This document shows, piece after piece, positions 6,523-7,827 of a stretch of DNA of 7,827 bases. The position numbers and the translations under genes are program-made. Every line of letters starts with the position of its first letter. The stretch's first letter is position 1. This DNA comes from Thermoplasmatota archaeon (GTDB taxonomy: Bacteria > Pseudomonadota > Gammaproteobacteria > Burkholderiales > Thiobacillaceae), in assembly GCA_023475455.1 (NCBI GenBank), contig JAMCVR010000200.1, positions 1-7,827 on the forward strand, given 5' to 3'. The notes beneath the pieces are model-generated. The model did not search any database, was not told the DNA's origin, and saw only the letters and a list, made by a program, of their open reading frames with translations.

Positions 6523-6585
6523 TTGTCTGGAATGGGCGCCTGGAATGCATGGGCTACAGTGCTTTATATAACATGAACCCATAAC
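6523..6585. promoter_or_regulatory. Divergent promoter region of selD-egtD and the egtB/senA-type gene, with two 13-bp-period repeats
   Basis: An AT-rich core TTTATATAA (6563-6571) sits in otherwise GC-rich DNA and can be read as a -10 element on either strand. Two direct repeats occur, both with a 13-base period: CTGGAATG at 6527-6534 and 6540-6547, and ATAACATGAACC at 6568-6579 and 6581-6592. The second pair straddles the start codon of the plus-strand gene. If TATAAC (6567-6572) is the -10, transcription would begin within a few bases of the ATG at 6586, giving a nearly leaderless mRNA, in line with the missing Shine-Dalgarno. The CTGGAATG pair could be an operator. Neither is shown by more than sequence pattern. 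Confidence 0.4.
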
Positions 6586-7743
6586 ATGAACCGAACCCGA
6601 CCCGTCAGCGGCTACACCGCAGACCAGTTCATCGACCGGCTGGCGCAGGCGCGCGGGCGCCTGCGCGCGCTGATCGATTGCCTCCCGGCCGACGGCTGGC
6701 TGGGGCCGCGCGCCGAACACCTGAATTCGCCGCTATGGGAATACGGGCATATCGTCTGGTTTCAGGAGCGCTGGTGCCTGCGGGCGCAGCCTGGCGGCGG
6801 TTTCGCGGACAGCCTGCTGGACGGGGCCGATGTCCTGTACGACTCTTCCAGCGTGCCGCACGACACGCGCTGGAACCTGCCCTTGCTGGAACCCGCGGCG
6901 GTCGACGACTATGCGGTCCGCGTGGCCGACGCCGTGGCCGCCCGCCTGCGCAGCGGATTCAGTAACGCGCTCGCGTATTTCGCCGAATTGAGTCTCTATC
7001 ACGAGTTGATGCACATCGAGGCCTGGTGGATGGCGTTCCAGGACCTGGGCTACGCGCCGCCAGCCCGCCCCGATGTGGCGGATATGCTGCCCAGCCGGCG
7101 GCTGGCACTGGCCGCGGGCGACGTGGCACTCGGCAGCGGGGCGGACGACGGCTTCATTTTCGACAACGAGAAGTGGCGCCACCCGCTGCCGGTCGCGGCG
7201 TTCGACATCGATGCAGGCCCGGTGTCGGAAACGGCTTTTGCGGGATTCGTCGAGGCGGGCGGGTATCGACGCAAGGCGGGGTGGTCGGATGACGGCTGGG
7301 CCTGGCAGCAGGCCGCAGGCGCCCATCATCCCGTCTATTGGCGGCAGGAAAACGGCAGTTGGCAGGTGCGCCGCTTCGACTGCTGGCTGCCCATCCGTGC
7401 GGACCGGCCCATGCTGCATGTGAACCGCTTCGAGGCCGAGGCCTGCGCTGCCTGGATGGGCCGGCAACTGCCGACGGCCGTGCAGTGGCTGCGCGCGGCG
7501 AAGCATCCGGATTTTCGCTGGGGCAGGGCGTGGGAATGGCTGCGCGATCCGTTCGCGCCGTATCCGGGCTTTGCGCCCGATCCTTATCAGGATTATTCCC
7601 AGCCCTGGTTCCACACGCACGGCGAATTGCGCGGCGGCGGGCCGGTCACCGACGTGTCGTTCAAACGTCCCGGCTTCCGCAATTTCTACCTGCCGCACCG
7701 GCGCGACCCCTTCGCCGGGTTCCGCACCGCAAGCCCTGGATAG
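6586..7743 (+). CDS. egtB: EgtB-family non-heme iron C-S/C-Se bond-forming enzyme, probably SenA-like (selenoneine synthase)
   Basis: This is a 385-residue two-domain enzyme. The N-terminal DinB-like domain (about 15-160) has the three-histidine iron site: His55 (WEYGHIVWFQE) and His139/His143 in the HX3HXE motif YHELMHIEA. The C-terminal formylglycine-generating-enzyme/sulfatase-modifying domain runs from about 175 to 380. Known members join a thiol or selenosugar to hercynine using O2. FDNEKWRHP (192-200), FVEAGGY (221-227), WSDDGWAW (233-240), DPYQDYSQPWFHTH (332-345) and RNFYLPHRRDPFAGFR (365-380) remind me more of SenA than of classical EgtB. That is from memory, not a search; if confirmed the symbol should be senA. 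The usual LPTEAEWE motif is altered to LPTAVQWL (295-302). The start is ATG 6586; an upstream ATG at 6573 gives only ATG AAC CCA TAA. It is divergent from selD-egtD, so hercynine and selenophosphate supply are encoded next door. Confidence 0.9.
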   Translation: MNRTRPVSGYTADQFIDRLAQARGRLRALIDCLPADGWLGPRAEHLNSPLWEYGHIVWFQERWCLRAQPGGGFADSLLDGADVLYDSSSVPHDTRWNLPLLEPAAVDDYAVRVADAVAARLRSGFSNALAYFAELSLYHELMHIEAWWMAFQDLGYAPPARPDVADMLPSRRLALAAGDVALGSGADDGFIFDNEKWRHPLPVAAFDIDAGPVSETAFAGFVEAGGYRRKAGWSDDGWAWQQAAGAHHPVYWRQENGSWQVRRFDCWLPIRADRPMLHVNRFEAEACAAWMGRQLPTAVQWLRAAKHPDFRWGRAWEWLRDPFAPYPGFAPDPYQDYSQPWFHTHGELRGGGPVTDVSFKRPGFRNFYLPHRRDPFAGFRTASPG

Positions 7744-7746
7744 GTC

Positions 7747-7827
7747 TCAGCCGCCGGTCATCGACATGAAGCGCAGGATCTTGTGCGGCGCTTCGCGGAA
7801 TTCGTGGCGCTCGGGCTTGAGGTCGAT
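7747..7827 (-). CDS. moaA: C-terminus of probable GTP 3',8-cyclase MoaA (partial)
   Basis: The last 26 codons of a minus-strand gene end in HKILRFMSMTGG before a TGA. The segment KPERHEF followed by RFMSMTGG fits my recollection of proteobacterial MoaA C-termini. The terminal Gly-Gly is the conserved feature MoaA needs to rearrange GTP in the first step of molybdenum cofactor synthesis. Only three bases separate it from the stop of the convergent egtB/senA-type gene, so no terminator fits between them. With so few residues visible, the call rests on the tail alone; another protein with a diglycine end is possible. Confidence 0.55.
   Translation of the reverse strand: MDLKPERHEFREAPHKILRFMSMTGG

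Noticed and set aside
4025..6550. An 841-codon open frame on the minus strand covering selD, egtD and doxX
   Set aside because: Its translation is very rich in Arg, Ala, Pro and Gly with no domain, and it shadows known genes in another frame, as is common in GC-rich DNA. Its length is a by-product of base composition.
5443..6720. SelD with a 425-residue product starting at 6720
   Set aside because: The extra 70 residues overlap the divergent gene and its promoter, resemble no SelD N-terminus, and the family begins just before RLTQFSHG.
6733..7698. Minus-strand 321-codon frame opposite the egtB/senA-type gene
   Set aside because: No recognisable motif, and it lies wholly antisense to a gene with clear catalytic motifs.
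1..7827. CRISPR arrays, tRNA or rRNA genes
   Set aside because: No regularly spaced repeats of the right size, and no tRNA- or rRNA-like sequence was seen on either strand.

Overview
The window is GC-rich, with densely packed genes and little intergenic space. Gene content and protein style suggest a betaproteobacterium (Nitrosomonadales/Rhodocyclales type). That placement is inferred from sequence character only, since no rRNA or other phylogenetic marker is present.

Layout. Positions 1-2864 hold a minus-strand gene string read from right to left: selO (protein AMPylase), a putative lipoprotein gene with an apparent one-base frameshift, a gene with an N-terminal regulator-like domain whose 3' end runs into REP-like hairpins, and the first bases of a further gene with a good ribosome binding site. 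Divergent from selO is a small DoxX-family membrane protein gene on the plus strand. Beyond it come egtD and selD on the minus strand, a divergent plus-strand EgtB/SenA-type iron enzyme gene, and the last 26 codons of a probable moaA.

The most striking structural feature is a perfect direct tandem duplication with a period of 1109 bp. It spans 2665-4891. One end lies inside selO and the other inside egtD, and both ends carry the same nine bases, AGCAGCCGG. It leaves selO and egtD intact, doubles the doxX gene, and creates an in-frame chimera of 67 SelO residues joined to 126 EgtD residues. It is either a recent microhomology-type rearrangement or an assembly artefact.

The most interesting functional theme is the right half. 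EgtD makes hercynine (trimethyl-histidine), SelD makes selenophosphate, and the EgtB-family enzyme has motifs that look more like selenoneine synthase (SenA) than classical ergothioneine EgtB. Together these suggest a selenoneine locus. The selenosugar synthase SenB needed for the known pathway is not in the window. The selO gene nearby encodes a cysteine (not selenocysteine) form.
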